A DNA stretch of 64,000 nt from Chlamydomonas reinhardtii (GCF_000002595.2 NC_057015.1:8943442-9007441), one strand, 5' to 3'; shown: positions 22,901-36,338, counted from the first letter of the stretch. Numbers and translations are program-made. The notes: generated by a model from the letters alone, not told the origin.

Positions 22901-23761
22901 CATGACATCCTGGGCAACGCTCTGGCCGATACCGTTGACCTGCTGCCAGGTGCAACGCTGCGACCTCGCTTTTGGCTCCCTTGAACCCTGCTGGCTCGTC
23001 ATCCCCCGCTCCTTCCCGCCACAGCCTCCTCCTCCGCCGCCTCCTACCGACGGCTGCTCCTCTCTACCCTCGATTGTGTCCAGCTGCCCACCACCGGAGC
23101 ATCACATCTTGCCGCGCTGCGCCGCTCACCCGCGCGTTGACCACCTCAGTTACATGCTTCTCACTGAGCGCCAGCACTGACACGCAGCCCATGGCCGCAT
23201 GCCGCTCCTCCACGTCGCCGCGCTCCAGCAGCTGCTGCAGCAGCAGCGCTATGCCTGCCTTGAAGATCTCCTCGCGCTGCAAGCAGTGGCGCGTGTGGTA
23301 GTGCGAGGGGTTTGGGTCCTCCGGCCAGACGTGCAGCCCCGCGTCAAGCAGCTAAAAGTGAAAGGCACGAACCCCAAATAAGGGGTCGCCCGCGCAGGCA
23401 CGAGGCACTGGCCGGGCAACCCGATCCCCAGGAACTCCTCCCTCGACATTCACCTCCTCCTCTCCGGCTATGGCCATGCTCCAGATGTTGAGCGCGGCCT
23501 CGACCTTCCCCTTGACTGTGACACCATCTGGCGTCTGGCCAGACCGAGTCGTCGGGAAGAAGGGACACGGCATTCAGGACTGGGGTTATCTGCCTGCGAG
23601 CAGGCTGCGACTTTCTGCGCTAGCAACTGCAAAGAGTACGCAGCACATGCCAAGCCGCTCACCACGCCCACGCCGCTGCGAAGGGCCTCCGCGTGAGCTG
23701 CGAGAAGGGGACCTCTGTCCTTCTTCGCACTCTTGCCCTTACCAACTGGCGCTTTCGACAT
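19961..23761 (-). CDS. Armadillo/HEAT-like helical-repeat protein with Lys/Gly-rich linkers
   Basis: Twelve exons join in phase: 23761-23663, 23534-23454, 23351-23130, 22862-22755, 22578-22501, 22132-21899, 21596-21503, 21370-21185, 21011-20965, 20797-20639, 20484-20356 and 20113-19961 (about 529 aa). The start MSKAPVGKGKSAKKDRGP is basic. The body is a series of amphipathic helices typical of armadillo-type solenoids, such as GIALLLQQLLERGDVEERHA, AVAAGAVPALLHVCSKHLA and YENAAGALWNVGLDVRNNLV. Two charged linkers (TKKKGVASKKKKEGE and GKKDGKDGKGGKGG) interrupt the repeats. Such proteins are usually scaffolds, often ciliary or cytoskeletal in algae, but nothing here fixes a partner. Most introns are phase 0. 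The gene starts about 1.4 kb from the divergent RBM45-like gene. Repeat class is fairly sure; function is unknown. Confidence 0.7.
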
Positions 23762-25148
23762 TTGATGCCGCCCTCAAGTCAAGAAGCTGTTTATCGAAGC
23801 AGCATTCTTTGCAAAACGCCAGCGAGTATACCCACGATACTGCAACGCGCTTATTTATAGCTAGCAAATGAGATACGCCTATCAGGGGGCAGCAAACGAG
23901 GACGAAAGCATATGTATTAGTGACGGGGCGTGTAGGTGTTGCAGCTTGTGACTTAAAGGGTGTTGCCAAAGATGTATTACAGGTAGTATGGCTATTCCTT
24001 GAGCAGTAGGCCAGCATGTGGGGTGCTAGTACCATTGGCTTTTGGCACGAACCCGAGGATGTGCAGGCAGTTCCCGGCACTGTCCAGCGAGATGAATTTT
24101 ACCGAGTGTAACTGGGTTGGAAGTCGGGTATGATGCTCATTTACATCCAGGAAACAATTGCTGTAGCACCGGGAGCTGCTCCCGAGGGATGCCATACAAC
24201 CGACATCTACGGGGTGGGCAGGGTGGCCCCCGGGCAGGCATCCTTAGCTTATAGCTATCCTCGGCGGGCTGGCAAGCAGCCTCCAGACGCCTGGTGGCAA
24301 ACCTTTCCCGGTGCAATCCGAGTTCTGGCCGGGCTCCCGAAACTCCCGCCTCCCCCTCCTGGTGACGTTGGGCTGGCACAATACTCCTTGCGACCACAGC
24401 AGTTCATTGTCACAATCGACGACGTACCTATGTGCTTGCGATAGTACTGGCACGAAACGGCCCACAAATGGAACGGCAACGGGGATGCCCACCGGGCCAG
24501 TAACTTCTCCAGCTAGGCAGTTTTTCCGATGTTTCCTCATTCTGTGTCGTTGTGATGTACTATTATGCATGCTACACACCGCTTGTGATCATTATAGGGC
24601 GCAACTAAGAAGGTCTTACCATATTTCTTCTGAAGCCGTCGCAAAAGCTTAAACATGCATCACAGCCACATAATAGTTACGCTTAAGCTAATGAAGCTAC
24701 TTATCGCAATTTAGACGGCCAGCAAGTACACCTGAGGCCGTTGTGCACGGATTGCGAGCTTCTGCGCGCGTGCAGGAGTGCAAACGCGATGTTAATATAT
24801 CATGTGTCATCCTGGGTTGTAGCAGGACTGCATTTGCATGGCGTGCACCCCTTGCAGGAAGTGCTTCCGGAGCCTGCTGCTGGCCTCGACCCTATGCAGC
24901 CTTGGCAAGTGTATCCTAAGAGACCATTCGATCAGCTGCCTCGACCACAAACGCTGGACCGAACCGCCTCCGCCATCGGGTGCATCGTATTTTGCCCCAT
25001 GCGGCGCAAAGCAATATAGGCTCGACCAGAACATTGCCCTGTCCTCATAGCCTGCCGCCCGAACCATATCTTTCAGGGCAGTGCGGATGAAGCTGTGAAT
25101 AAGAGCAGCGCAGTATCAGGCTCCGAAGCGGGCATTAGTCCCTGAATC
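23762..25148. other. Intergenic region between divergent genes
   Basis: It separates the start of the armadillo-like gene (-) from the start of the RBM45-like gene (+) and is relatively AT-rich. Several short ORFs are present but none has coding character. Both 5' UTRs and promoters should lie here; no TATA box was identified with confidence. Confidence 0.4.
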
Positions 25149-28100
25149 ATGGCCGAGGTCGACTCTCCGCCCGGGAGCCGCCTGTTCATCGTCTGTGGCA
25201 AGAATGTCGAGGTATGTGCCAGCGAGCTCTGGGCGTGTATAGCGGTTGCGGAGACAGTGCATGAGCGATGTTCGCCGTTGTTGCGCAGGCTGAGACGCTG
25301 CAGGTTGCTTTCCGCCCTTTCGGCAATGTCCAGAACGTGAAGGTCATCCGCGAGAAGGGAGGTGCGTTGGGTGCTCGGGGGACGCACATCATGTTTCGCT
25401 GATCGGTCTTTCTGGGGCCTCGCGGCGCCTCTTCGGGGACGCGGCGCCGACAAATGGTGCCTCGGATGGCTACGCATAGGTTGCGGCCGCCGCTTGGGCT
25501 TTAGGGGCGTCAGGGCGTCTGCGCCTTGCTAGACGAGAAGAGGGGACACCACTGATCATAGCTGTGCTTGTCCTCGCGGCTCTGTTTGCTTCCCCACAGT
25601 TGCGTATGTGAAGTATGACAAGGCTTCCTCTGCTGCCCTGGCGATGGAGAACCTTAACGGGGCTGTGCTGAACAACGGCCGGGGCCCGAAGCTCAAGGTG
25701 CTGCTGGCGGAGGCCCCGAACACCTCGCGGTAAGCCTTTTAGCTCGCTCGCAGTGTTACGATTGTGACCCCAGTCCGAATGCATAGACCGAATGCATCTC
25801 CAATGTTTTGGGCCGGGCGAGTCCCCGGTGTACCGTGCCCGCTGGTGACACGGCTGGCGGCGAGGGATCGACCTGCGTGCTTCCGTCGAGCCCGCTAAAA
25901 CAAAGACCCAAAGCCAATCAGGCATGGATGCGTTCTGGGTGCTAGAATGAGACGAAAATCAGGTCTGACGCTGCTTGTTCGCTTCAATTTCGCAGGGGCA
26001 TGCACCCTCCGAGGCCCGCCGAGCAGGAGATTAGCTCGGACCCGGACAACATTCCGCCGCGTTCGCGTCTGTTCATCGTTGTGCCCAAGCAGGCCGAGCC
26101 GCAGCAGATCAACGTGGGTTGGGGTGGTCGATGGGAATGTTGCGCTTGGTCGCGCACGCGACCATCATTAATCCCCCTTGTCTTGTGCTAATTTCAGGAC
26201 GCTATCGCCATCTATGATGGCCTGGAGTACTGCAAGACGGACCTGGTCGCGGCCAAGGGTGTCGTCTTCTGCAAGTTCACCAAGGCGTCGTTCGCGCTGC
26301 GCGCACTGGAGGATGTAACCGGGCGTGGCACGGTGCGTCCGCGTGACGCCGCTGAGCCAGCGTGAAGCTTCCTTAGTTCTCGAACTAAAAAGAGGGTCTG
26401 GTCTGATCCAACCGGGGGGGGGGGTCGGATGCCTGTCCACCAGGGAACCGGGGTTGGGGTTTGCAGTGCAAAGCTGTTTGGCATTAGGGTTGAGCTCTTG
26501 CTCTCTGTTCCGCCTGTCTCGGTGGTGTGTAGGTTGGCCCCTACAAGGTCAAGTGCATGCTGGCGGAGCCGAAGACCAAGCGCGGCCGCGGCGACGGCTC
26601 GCCCCAGGATATGTTTTCGCCGCTGACCCAGGTGGGAAACGCGACACCTTGCCAACGTGGTGACATCGTCCTACCCAATGCCTAGGACAGCTTGAGCTTG
26701 ATGACCTCCCGGCGCTGACATGTCGTTTCAGCGACACAAAGCGAAATACTGACTGTTACCGTGTATCCAACAGGCGACAAAGCTGGACTACGGCATCAAC
26801 CACCACCTGCCCCCGGACGCCTCGCACATGGGGCCTCTGGATCTGCCGATGGGCCACGGTGAGCAATGATGCTCGCACTCACACAGTGCCGTGTCGCTGA
26901 TTACCTGCTCCTGTGATGGCTGTGTGGACTACATGAGCGTTTCGCCTCGGGCAAGCTTTTCGCCTCCATGAATCACCGTTTGTACCTTCTCCTTCTGTCG
27001 TGTTACCTACGTCATCGCCCCCATTTGCACGCAAACCCTACTGCAGGCCTGTCTCCCTCCCAGATCGGCGTGCCGGACTACGGCGCTATCAGCGGCCTAG
27101 GCGGTCTGGGTGGCCTGGGCAGCTTTCACAACCTGGGCGATGCCAACCTGGCCAACATGCAGTCGCACTTGTCGGCGCAGGTAAGGCTTGCGCGGCGGCG
27201 TGGGACTGGAGCTGGGGTTGGGTGGGGGCTAGCCGTTGCGGTCATCGGGCATAGAAGACGGTATGCTACGCCCAAGGTTTAACAACCCAAACGGTACGAA
27301 CGCACGTTGGATAGGGTGTTGTGCTGATCTGAAACGTATGCGGCCTAGCATCACATGAGAAAGACATTGCTGTCATGTGTGGCCTGGTGGGATGCTTCGC
27401 AGGTGGGCGCGCTCGGCTTCAACATGAGCCTGGGCAGCCTGCACAACAGCTCCACGGGTGAGGCGTAGCTGCCGGGCCGCGGGTGGGACGGGTTAATGGA
27501 GCTGCGTGTTAGGTACCGTGCTGTGGGGACGGTCGCTGGGTGCGGTTGCTGGGCCTCGCCTGTGCTCATTTCTCTAACCATGCCTGTTTTATTGTTGCTT
27601 GTCCTCGCAGTGACGCCACACGACTCGCCCACGCTGAGCAAGCAGCGCTTGTTCGTGGTGGTGCATAAGGTGGGCGTGACCCGGCAGCTTCCTTGAAGAT
27701 TGCGGCAACGAGCATAGCTGTGCATGTGTGCTCAGCGGTCGTGTCCATACTGCAGCTTGTGTGCTGTATGAAATCATGCACCCTTCCGTCGCCCTATCAT
27801 TGGCGTGTCTATGCAGACCGTGAACCAGGACGTGCTGGCGCGCCTGTTCCGGAAGTTCAACGGCATGGAGTACTGCGACCTGAAGAAGGACCCCGCGACC
27901 GGCCGCTCCAAGGTACAACCGCATCCGGGACCTGGGGTGCCCCCGCTCTTTACGTGCCGCGCCAAGTGCACGCGGCGGGGTTGATGCATGCGGAGCTTAG
28001 GCGTCCTGGAGCTTGTCCGGCAGGCGCCTGGGATATGTCTTGCCTTTGGTGCTTCGGGGGGGGATTAGCGAGCAGGCATCCGTCCCCATCTTCGGCTGGG

Positions 28101-28889
28101 CAAACGCCGTGGATGCCCGCCGGCCCTCTGGCCCGCAATTGCTGTACGGCGATGTGTCCATTATAGCCGTATGTGTGCGTGGGCCCTGGTCGTGCATCGT
28201 TGGGATCAGGGGAAGGGCCTGAATGGCCTGCCGCATATGTGGACAGTGTCCACCGCTGCCTGACACAGTTTCCGTCCCTCCACTGCTCCCCCTGCATCTA
28301 CCACCCCCAGGGCTTCTGCTTCGTCAACTACTCCACTCCGGAGGCCGCGGCCGCCGCGATCGCGCAGCTAAACGGCATTGAGTTCCCGCCGCACTCGAAC
28401 CAGCGCCTGAAGGTCATGTACGCGGAGCAGCTGGGCGTGCGCAACAGCAACGTCAACGCGCCCGGCTCGGCCTCGCACACCTCGACTGGCCACCACGCGG
28501 CGGCTGCGGCTGCCGCTGCACACGCTGCTGGCGGCGCGCGCAGCCCCATGGCCATGTCGCTGCAGACCAGCAGCCCCAGCCCCGTGCACACCCCGCTGTC
28601 GCCGGCGGTGAACCTGAGCCCGGAGGCGCACGTGGCGTCGGTGCAGGAGACGCTGGCGAACATGTCGATGCCTCGCGTGGGCTCGACCAACGGCGTGCAG
28701 GAGGAGCTGGAGCGCCGCATGGCCTCGCCCATCTCTAGCGGTACGCTGCCGGCTGGAAGCGCGGGCATGCTGGGCGCAGTGATGGGCAGCGCCGGGGCGG
28801 GGGCGGCGGTTGGCACGCCCGTTATGGGCAGCCCGCTGGCGCCCCCGTCGGGGTCGGTGCCGGGGACGGGGAGCCCGCTGCTGCAATAA
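25149..28889 (+). CDS. RNA-binding protein with three RRMs, RBM45-like
   Basis: Twelve exons fit in phase: 25149-25211, 25289-25361, 25600-25729, 25996-26113, 26198-26332, 26533-26631, 26774-26858, 27047-27180, 27403-27457, 27611-27669, 27817-27912 and 28311-28889 (about 541 aa). RRM1 has SRLFIVCGKN and VAYVKYDKASSAALAM. RRM2 has PPRSRLFIVVPK, GLEYC and VVFCKFTKASFALRAL, followed by MLAEPKTKRGRG. RRM3 has KQRLFVVVHK, GMEYCDLKKDP and GFCFVNYSTPEAAAAA. The PP-x-SR-(I/L)F start of RRM1 and RRM2, the LAEPK after RRM2 and the (G/N)xEYC of RRM2 and RRM3 match animal RBM45. A Gly/Leu linker joins RRM2 and RRM3, and the C-terminus is a Ser/Ala/Pro-rich disordered tail. CUG-BP-like CHLAMY1 subunit C3, also with three RRMs, is the main alternative. 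RNA binding is expected; targets are unknown. Confidence 0.85.
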
Positions 28890-31210
28890 GTGGCGTGGTG
28901 CATGGCTTGAAAGAGAGGGTTCCTGGGGAGGCAACATGTACACCGTCCATACGGCGGGGCTTGAACGGGCCATCAGGGGATCATGAGGGATGCTCACATG
29001 GGCGCTGTGACACTGCGCGGGGGGTATGGCTAGGGGAGCGATTCGCGAGGGAGGTGCATGCACCGTTCCTCCGGTTGACCAGGAACCATGCATGTCTGGA
29101 GGTGGTTCAGATGAGGTCGTGTCCGCTGGTTGACGTCGAATCGGCCAGGCTGCCGAGCTTTGGCCAATCAGAGCCAGCGATGGCAGCCTAGGGGCACACG
29201 GCCTGGAATAACCGCGTGCTCCTGGTGTTTGACTGCCATCAGTCAACGGCATGTCACTGGCCCCGGCTGTGACCGTGTGACGTGATTATGGGAAGCTGTG
29301 GTCTTCTGCGCGGCCCGGCATGCCCGTTGGCGTGGCCGCGTTGTATGCGTGATGTTGACTCATTTGGGCTGAGTGAGGGCAGCAGACGCAGAGACGCTCC
29401 CCTGCCACTGCTGCTGCTGCCGGTGTCATCTGCCGCTGCCGACCTTCACTGCGCGTGCCGTGCACATCATGGCTGCGCGCCTGCACTGATCTGCACACTA
29501 TCCGACTGTTGTGTGATTGCTCTCTTTTTGTCGCTGCTGCTCTCTGCCCGCATGAACCAAAGTGGCGAGGGAGCTGATGTTCAACGTGGCGGCATGACAA
29601 TCCCAGGAGAGATCCGAGTTCCGCTCCGCTATGGTGTGCCAGGAGTTGGTGGCACGCATCGGGAGTGTTCCGGGGCAGGCGGGAGCGTGTCGGGGCACCG
29701 AGGCTGAGCCGCCGAGGGTACCGTCCGAGATATGCTATCAATAGGAGAGAAGACCGAGAGGCAGCGCTAGCATGCTTGAGCTGCGAGTCGAGTGCGAGGG
29801 ATTTTGGAGGCCGCGGTGGTGCGCGGCGCTTGCCGAACACCGCGCGTGCGAGTTTGATCCTTGTCCACCCATTGAGAAGACGACATCATGTTTTGTGTCA
29901 GCGCACGAGGCATGCGGCCGCTGATGATGGGCCGGTGTAGGCATGCCTGCCGCAACCTGCCATCGTGCGGGAGGTGGAGAGGTGAGGCACACCGGTTTTA
30001 GGGGCGGTGTGTCGCGTGCGCTGCTCCCATGTAGGCGGGAGAGTAAGGCAGGGCAGGAGCAGCAGGTGCAGGTGCAGCAGCAGTAAGCGATGGTCGGTTG
30101 GAAGCGCAGATAGCAAATAGTTTTGACGCCGGATGAGGGAACGTGTCGATCGTGTTCGGACTTAGTGCACCACCTCAAGTGCGCATAACTGTGTATATTG
30201 GTTGTGTGCGTGTGGTAACGCGGCAAGGTTGAGCAGGATGATTCACAGGTTAGCCACAAGACGGAGAAATCGTGGGATAGATGCCGCGGGTAGCTGTCTG
30301 GCAAGTATTGCATGGTAGGTGCGTAGCTTGTCGTGGTCATTGACATAGGCTTCTTAGCATGCGCCCTGCGACGACCCGTAGGCTAGAGGCGCGGATAGGG
30401 CTAACACTGATTATATCCAAAAATCAAAACACAGGCAGGACGAGCATGACCGCAACTGTCGTTGAGCCTGGTACAACTTGTGGTTGACTTCGAGGGCACG
30501 CAAAGATGTAGGCGGGCTGGTGAATGTGTGTTTGCACAAGTCGTGCGCTCACAAGGATGAGGAATGTAGGAGGAGAGGGCAGCTTCCCCATATGGAAGGT
30601 CCTGTAGAGTGGGACGCTGGTGCGTCGTGGATGCTTGCTGCGCAAGCGTCGGACTGGTGGTGTCTCGAGCAGCTTTGACTGTAAGTACGCCAGCCGGGTG
30701 CCGATCTTGCCCACCGCTCTCTTGCGAGCATCATACCAGCCGGATCTATCAAGCCAAGGACCCAAAGTCTGGGGCAGACGGATCTTCAACTCTCTGTCAC
30801 TCGCCTATCCCTGTTCACCAATTCTCCAGGAGGACGTGGGGGGACGCGTCGACCGTGTCCGCAAGGGGTTGGGTCGAGGGAGCACATGTACACACGCAGG
30901 TGGAACAGCAAGCTAGCGGACATAAGTTGACATAATTTACAGCAAAAACAAATGTTTATTTCAGGAGCCCGACCTTAACGGCTGACTCCATGTTGCGCTG
31001 ACTGGCCCCGCAGGCTCAACTTAGAACCACAACGATGGTGGCGGTCGCAGCCGTATGAATAGAATAATACAAAGTGGGCCTTTTTGCACGTCCCATTATC
31101 TTACACGGAACATACTGATTTCGGCCTTTGAGGCGACTTGTTTTGCTCCGCCGGAACAGCGAACAAGTGCAGCGTTTATAAACAGCACTATTTACTGTGC
31201 ATAAAGCAGA
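28890..31210. other. Intergenic region after the RBM45-like gene
   Basis: About 2.3 kb without a supported gene. The left part should be the 3' UTR of the upstream gene, although no clear TGTAA was found close by. The right part is the promoter side of the aldo-keto-reductase-like gene and becomes AT-rich after about 30900. Nothing else was recognised. Confidence 0.35.
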
Positions 31211-34041
31211 ATGTCTGAGCCGGGCGAGGAGCCCGTCGCTGCTCCTGCGGGACCGGCTCCGGACCCAGTGCTCAATGAGCTATATGGATCGGAGCGACCT
31301 GCTGTGGAGCTATTACCAGGAGTTCCTCTGTCACCAATTGTAAACTCCTGTTGGCTTCCAGCAGATGCCAAGGTGAGTTCTCGAAGCGAATGCCTTGCCT
31401 GTTTCTTGTCCAGACGGCGTGGACAAAGCTCACATGGGTGCTGATTTCTAGGCGATGCTGGCGGAAAGCTGGATTCCCGTCCCACCGGAGGACGCGGGCG
31501 AGGAGGCAGGCCCCCCACCCCCTGCGTTCGAGGCCGCTGCGCCCGAGTACAACGTAAGTTGCCCCTCTTTGTGGCAAGTCCGCCACGCATCATTACACGC
31601 TTGCAATGTTATGCTTGAGACCACGGGTTCAACTGGGCACCAGGGGCACGGCGCAACACGGCAGTTTAGGAGACCGGAGTCCCTGCACGATTGCCCTACA
31701 TTCACATACCCGTTACGCCCATCACAGGAGCTGGTACGGAGGCTTGCAAAGACAGCTCCCTTTCGCAAGTGGAATGAGTTAACAATCCAGGCGAAGCAAC
31801 TGGAGCAGGAGGTTGCGGGGCTCAAAGGACCTGACGCAGAGGTGCGGAGCTGGTGATTGAGCAAAGCGGTAACGCAGCCCGAAGGGCTTGCAGGGGTATA
31901 CAGCTCTGACCACATGCCAGCGGACTCGTAGCATAGGCAGCTACCGTGACTCTCGTATGGGTACCCATCGTCTCATTCGTCAAACGGGGGTATTATGTCG
32001 GCCTTGTCGGTGCAGGCCAAGCAGGCGGAGCTTGAGAACGTCAAGGTGCAGATTGCGGACGCAGAGGCGGCGGTGGCGGAGGTGAAGCAATCGTTCAGCG
32101 ACGACCCGCTGTCGCTGACGGGCTGGATGCAAGCACTGACGGACCTGGCGGACGGGGGGATGACCACGTTTGAGGTGCGGGGCCGTCAAGGGCGTGGGAG
32201 GGCAGGGCTGGTAGGAAGGCGGCGCTGGGTCGGGCGGAAGGGGCTGGTGCGGGCAGCCCATGTGAAGATATGTGTCTGTAGTCCGGGGCTTCTCAGTACG
32301 TGGATCTTCGTGTGGCTCACTGCACGCATCAACAAAGAACTTGTGGACCGTTCCTAATGCATACCGGTAATGCTCTAAATGACAGGTGAGCGGCCAGGGC
32401 TGGCCTTACTGCTCTTTGCGGCAGCTGTTCGGCGAGATGCCGTCCGCGGCGCCGCCCGCGGGCTTCTTCGACGGCGTGGAGCGTGTGCTGGGCACCTTCA
32501 AGCGGAGGTGGGCAGGCGCTGGAGGGGCTGGTAGTGAATACGTCTGGGGGCGTTGCGGGGACGCTGGCGTAGTAAGGGATGGATGGGATGGATATGCGGA
32601 GTCCATAGGTGATGCATGTTGCAGCGGAGCGCTGGTGAAGTTTGCTGAGTTGGCGGCGCACAAACACTTCTTAGCTCCTCCCCTCCATGTGACCCTTCGC
32701 ACAGGTACGAGAAGGAGCGCGGGCCGGGCAGCGTTCAGCTCATGCTCAAGCTCGCGCCCAACGTGTTCTCCGACGCCTGGTCCACTGGCGGCGCGCCCGC
32801 CGCGGTGGCCGCGGTGGAGGCGTACGTGGAGCGCGCTCGTGCCAACGTGTTCGGCCCCGATGGCGGCGTGACGCCCGAGGGAGTGCCCGAGCCCCTGGAC
32901 CTAGTGCAGCTGGTGTGGTGGGACTTTGCCGCGGCCGACCCGCTGCCGGTCCTCAAGGCGCTGCAGAGGATGGCCACGGACCAGCTGCAGGTGGGGGCTG
33001 CCGGGATGCTGAGTGCGGCGCATGGATTGGGAGTCGGGGCGTGGGAACGGGGGTCGAGGTCGGCCTGGGTCCTCTGCGTGCGTGTGTGTGCGTGGGGGGC
33101 TGCTTGTCCGCTGTGGCTTGAGAGTGCTGCGTGTGTCCATAGTCGCCATGCCCGCCTACTCTTTTCCATTGACGGCTGGTGGATTCATGCGTGCTGCGTG
33201 TTGCGCTGCGTGTGTGTTCAGGTGGATGAGGACAGCGGCGAGGTGTCAGTGTCGGAGCCCAAGAAGATCCGCGGCATCGGGCTGGTGGACTTCCCAGCGG
33301 ATCGGCTCAAGGCCGCTATCCAGGCGGGCGTGCCCATCACCTGCGTGCAGGTTGGTGTGGGCGGAGTAGGAACACGGGATGGGGCGGGGCCTGCATGGTA
33401 CTGAGCGCAAGTCAGGAGTGCAGGGCCTATGCTTTAGCCGAGCTCATCTCGTGCTCCTCCCACCCTCCTTCCTACTGCCTCTGCCATACGGTATGCCCAC
33501 ATCATCACCGCCCCTAACCAGCTACGCCTCCCAAACATCGCCGCCGCAGGTGGAGCACTCGGTGCTGGTGCGCAGCGCGCAGCCTGTGCTGGACCTGTGC
33601 GCCAAGTACGGCATCAAGGTGCTGGCACGCGGCGGCACACTGGGTGGCCTGCTGTCCGCCAAGTACCTGGGCGCGCCGCCGCCCGACCCGGTGCGCGGCG
33701 ACGCCGACCTGGACTCGGTGCCGGGGTGCCTGGACGCCGTGAACAACGTGGGCGGCTGGGCGCGGCTGCAGGCGGCGCTGGCCGTGATCAAAGGCATCGC
33801 GGACAAGCACGGCGTCAAGCCGGAGACGGTGGCGCTGCGCTGGCAGATCGACGCCGGCTGCTTCCCGCTGGTCACGACCAGGTGGTCGTCCCGCGTGTGG
33901 CGGCAGTTCGGGTACGAGGGCTGGTCCAGCTTCGAGGTGAGCGGCGGCCGCCCGGGTGTGGACGGGCCGCTGTTCCAGGTGGAGTCGTTTCTGGACGTGG
34001 AGGACGTGCGGGCGCTGGCGGGGCTGGCGGCGGTGCACTGA
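31211..34041 (+). CDS. Aldo-keto-reductase-like protein with a coiled-coil N-terminal extension and altered active site
   Basis: Eight exons join in phase: 31211-31372, 31452-31553, 31728-31841, 32016-32174, 32425-32507 (or from 32386), 32705-32990, 33222-33350 and 33550-34041 (about 508 or 521 aa). Residues up to about 160 are not AKR: a Pro/Glu-rich start, then charged helices (QAKQLEQEVAGLKGPDAE, AKQAELENVKVQIADAEAAV) likely to form a coiled coil. The AKR barrel follows: LTDLADGGMTTFE, LFGEM, VQLMLKLAPNVF, LDLVQLVWWDF, RGIGLVDFPADRLKAA, PITCVQVEHSVLVRSAQPVL and GIKVLARGGTLGGLLSAKYLG. In active AKRs the strand before WWDF carries the catalytic His (QLHWWD); here it is Val. The usual D-x-x-x-x-YG around TTFD is also not recognisable. 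A non-catalytic or structural role is inferred. A separate gene for the N-terminal exons is possible, but all phases agree with one gene. Confidence 0.75.
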
Positions 34042-36338
34042 GGCCCGAAGGCTGGCTGAGGCACTGCGTGTTTGGAACTAAAGCGAGGGGCTGAGGCTGT
34101 GTGGCACGTGGCATGTGGCAGAAGGGGTGTTGAAGGAGGTAGAGGCCACGTCATGACTATGGCGACGGCTGGGGTAGGACTGGGCAGGGCGGTCGGCAGG
34201 TCGCGGCTTCTGGAGCTCACCACGGATGCAGGCAGATGCAGTGGCCGCAACTGGTAGTGCGTTGGAAGGTGTGGTGTGGGAGCTCCGATAGTGCACACGG
34301 TTTGCAGCGAGGATGCGGGAGATTGGAGAACGCCCGTCTGCCAATGAGGTGGGCTACCGGCCACAAACGAACATGTGTGTGTGTAACTTGTACGGGTATG
34401 GGTACTTCGCATGGTTGTAATGCGCTGGATGTCAATCACTTGATCTGGATGTGCGCACGGACAAGTCTGCGCATGAGCGGCATGCACACAACTCTGGCTG
34501 GAGGAACACCTTGAAGCTCGCTTGGCATGTACCCTTCTCCGCGTCCTTTGCATGCGTGCACGGCATTAGGCTCGATGCCGACAGTCCACCCACCTGCAAC
34601 GGTTCATGCACGAGTAACTACACGGCGAAACCTACAACGCCCGAACCCAACGCCCGAGACGTTTACGGCCACAGAATCGGAGACACGGGCCTTCGCGCGG
34701 TTCCTCAGTGATATGCTCGGCATCTGCCTCCCGTGCTGTGGCCATAATGCCGCCGCCCCATGGCGGCGTGTCGCTATCGCGTCATCCCAAAGGAGTATTC
34801 GTTGCGGGCGTGCGCGGCGGCGGCCTCCCAACCCATACACAGCCCTCTGGAGATGACGCCACCGGCGATACCGGCCGATCCAGGGGTTTCAGTGTGTCGA
34901 GTACCGTGTGCCTTGCCTGCAGTGCCCCTAGCCCGCGCATGCACACCCCACTAACGCACCTGCCCCCACCCGGCCGGCAGCCGCCGCCCCGTGCGGCTGC
35001 CGGTTTCCTGACGGGTGTGGGGAACCGCAATGCGGTCCGCATCCGTCACCTGCTTGCTGTCTGCACCCCTTGCCTCCTCGTCTGCGTATGCTTGCGTCCC
35101 TTGCCGCCCCTGCGGAGGATTCGTTTGCGTTTGCTGCTTGTGGCTTCCTGGTGTCGCACGGCATGCGCCGCACGCGCCCATGCCGACCGCAGTGCGACCG
35201 GGATGAGCCATGCAGCGTCGCGCTGTCGTTACTTCCTCGGCCGCCCGGCGCCCTTTGCTCAATTAACCGCATCCATCACTTCCCCGTACTTAGCTTGTTC
35301 TTCGTTTTAGTCACCCCGCGCAGCGCACAGCCACAGCCCGCAGCCCGGCTTGCGCACCATGTCCTCGCGGTTGCTGTGGGGTTGACGTTGCTTGCCTCGC
35401 GCCTAGCGCCATAGCTTCTACGCTGCAGTGCATCACGCCTCCTGTCCCTCCCTCCCTCCCTTACATGTCGTGCTGGGCACCGGTGGCGCTGGTGTTCTCC
35501 AGGTTGGTTTCGGGCGCATCCTTTCTGGTAGTCCCAACACCAGCCCGGCCGGCGTCGTCCAGCCCAGCCATCCCAATACAGCAGCCACCTTCCGTCAGCC
35601 AGCCATGGGCGCGACCGTCCACAGCGTTTACCGTCGGTTACGAGGTAACATGTGAATTCGCAACTTGCGCTACTGACTGCCTACTCTCGTGCCGCCTGCA
35701 AGCCCACTCCGCCTTCCGCTCTGGTCTACGTACGCATTAGTTCCGCAACACTCGTCAATAACAGAGTCCCGGGCGCGTACACCAATTTGAGCTGCCCAAG
35801 CGAGTGGCATGGGCTCGCCTTAAGGCTCAAGCCCTTGTGCGTGGATCATATTGTGTTTTGTGACGTACTCGCATTCGTACACGCCCCCGCACCCTGGAAT
35901 ACCTAGAGCATTCGGCACCTTCACGGATCAAGTGCAGGAGCGGTGCTGTGCAGCTGCCGCCATCCCCTCCGCTAACAGCCTGCCCCGGTAGCGGCCAGTG
36001 GGTTGCGGCGGCAGCCCCGCGGGGCATTGCTGCGCTGTCCCTGGCTGTCCCGTCGCAAGGCACATACTGGTGCACATGGTACTCAATCTGTGCACGCCCT
36101 CCCCGCACCGCCCCTACGTGGGTCGCATCATGAACGTCACGTGGATATGAGAGCTGATCTGGCCTGGCAAATGCTGTTCAGGGTGTTCGGGAAGGGCGCG
36201 CAGGATGCCGTTGAAAGAGCAGGAGCCACGCATGGATGTACTGCCCCGCAGTGAATACAGGTAGGTGTGTGCCTCATCAATCCTTGCTGTTTGCGCCAAG
36301 TAGGATGGCGCAATCGCTTCATGGGCATCGCCATTCAT
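34042..36338. other. Convergent intergenic region
   Basis: It lies between the 3' ends of the AKR-like gene (+) and the SRCR gene (-). A TGTAA at 34382-34386 suits the former; ttaca at about 35461 could serve the latter. Short ORFs in the middle lack splice-consistent continuation. No gene, tRNA or repeat was recognised. Confidence 0.4.
34382..34386 (+). terminator. TGTAA poly(A) signal of the AKR-like gene
   Basis: TGTAA about 340 nt after the stop codon at 34041, next to a GT-rich tract. Confidence 0.5.
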
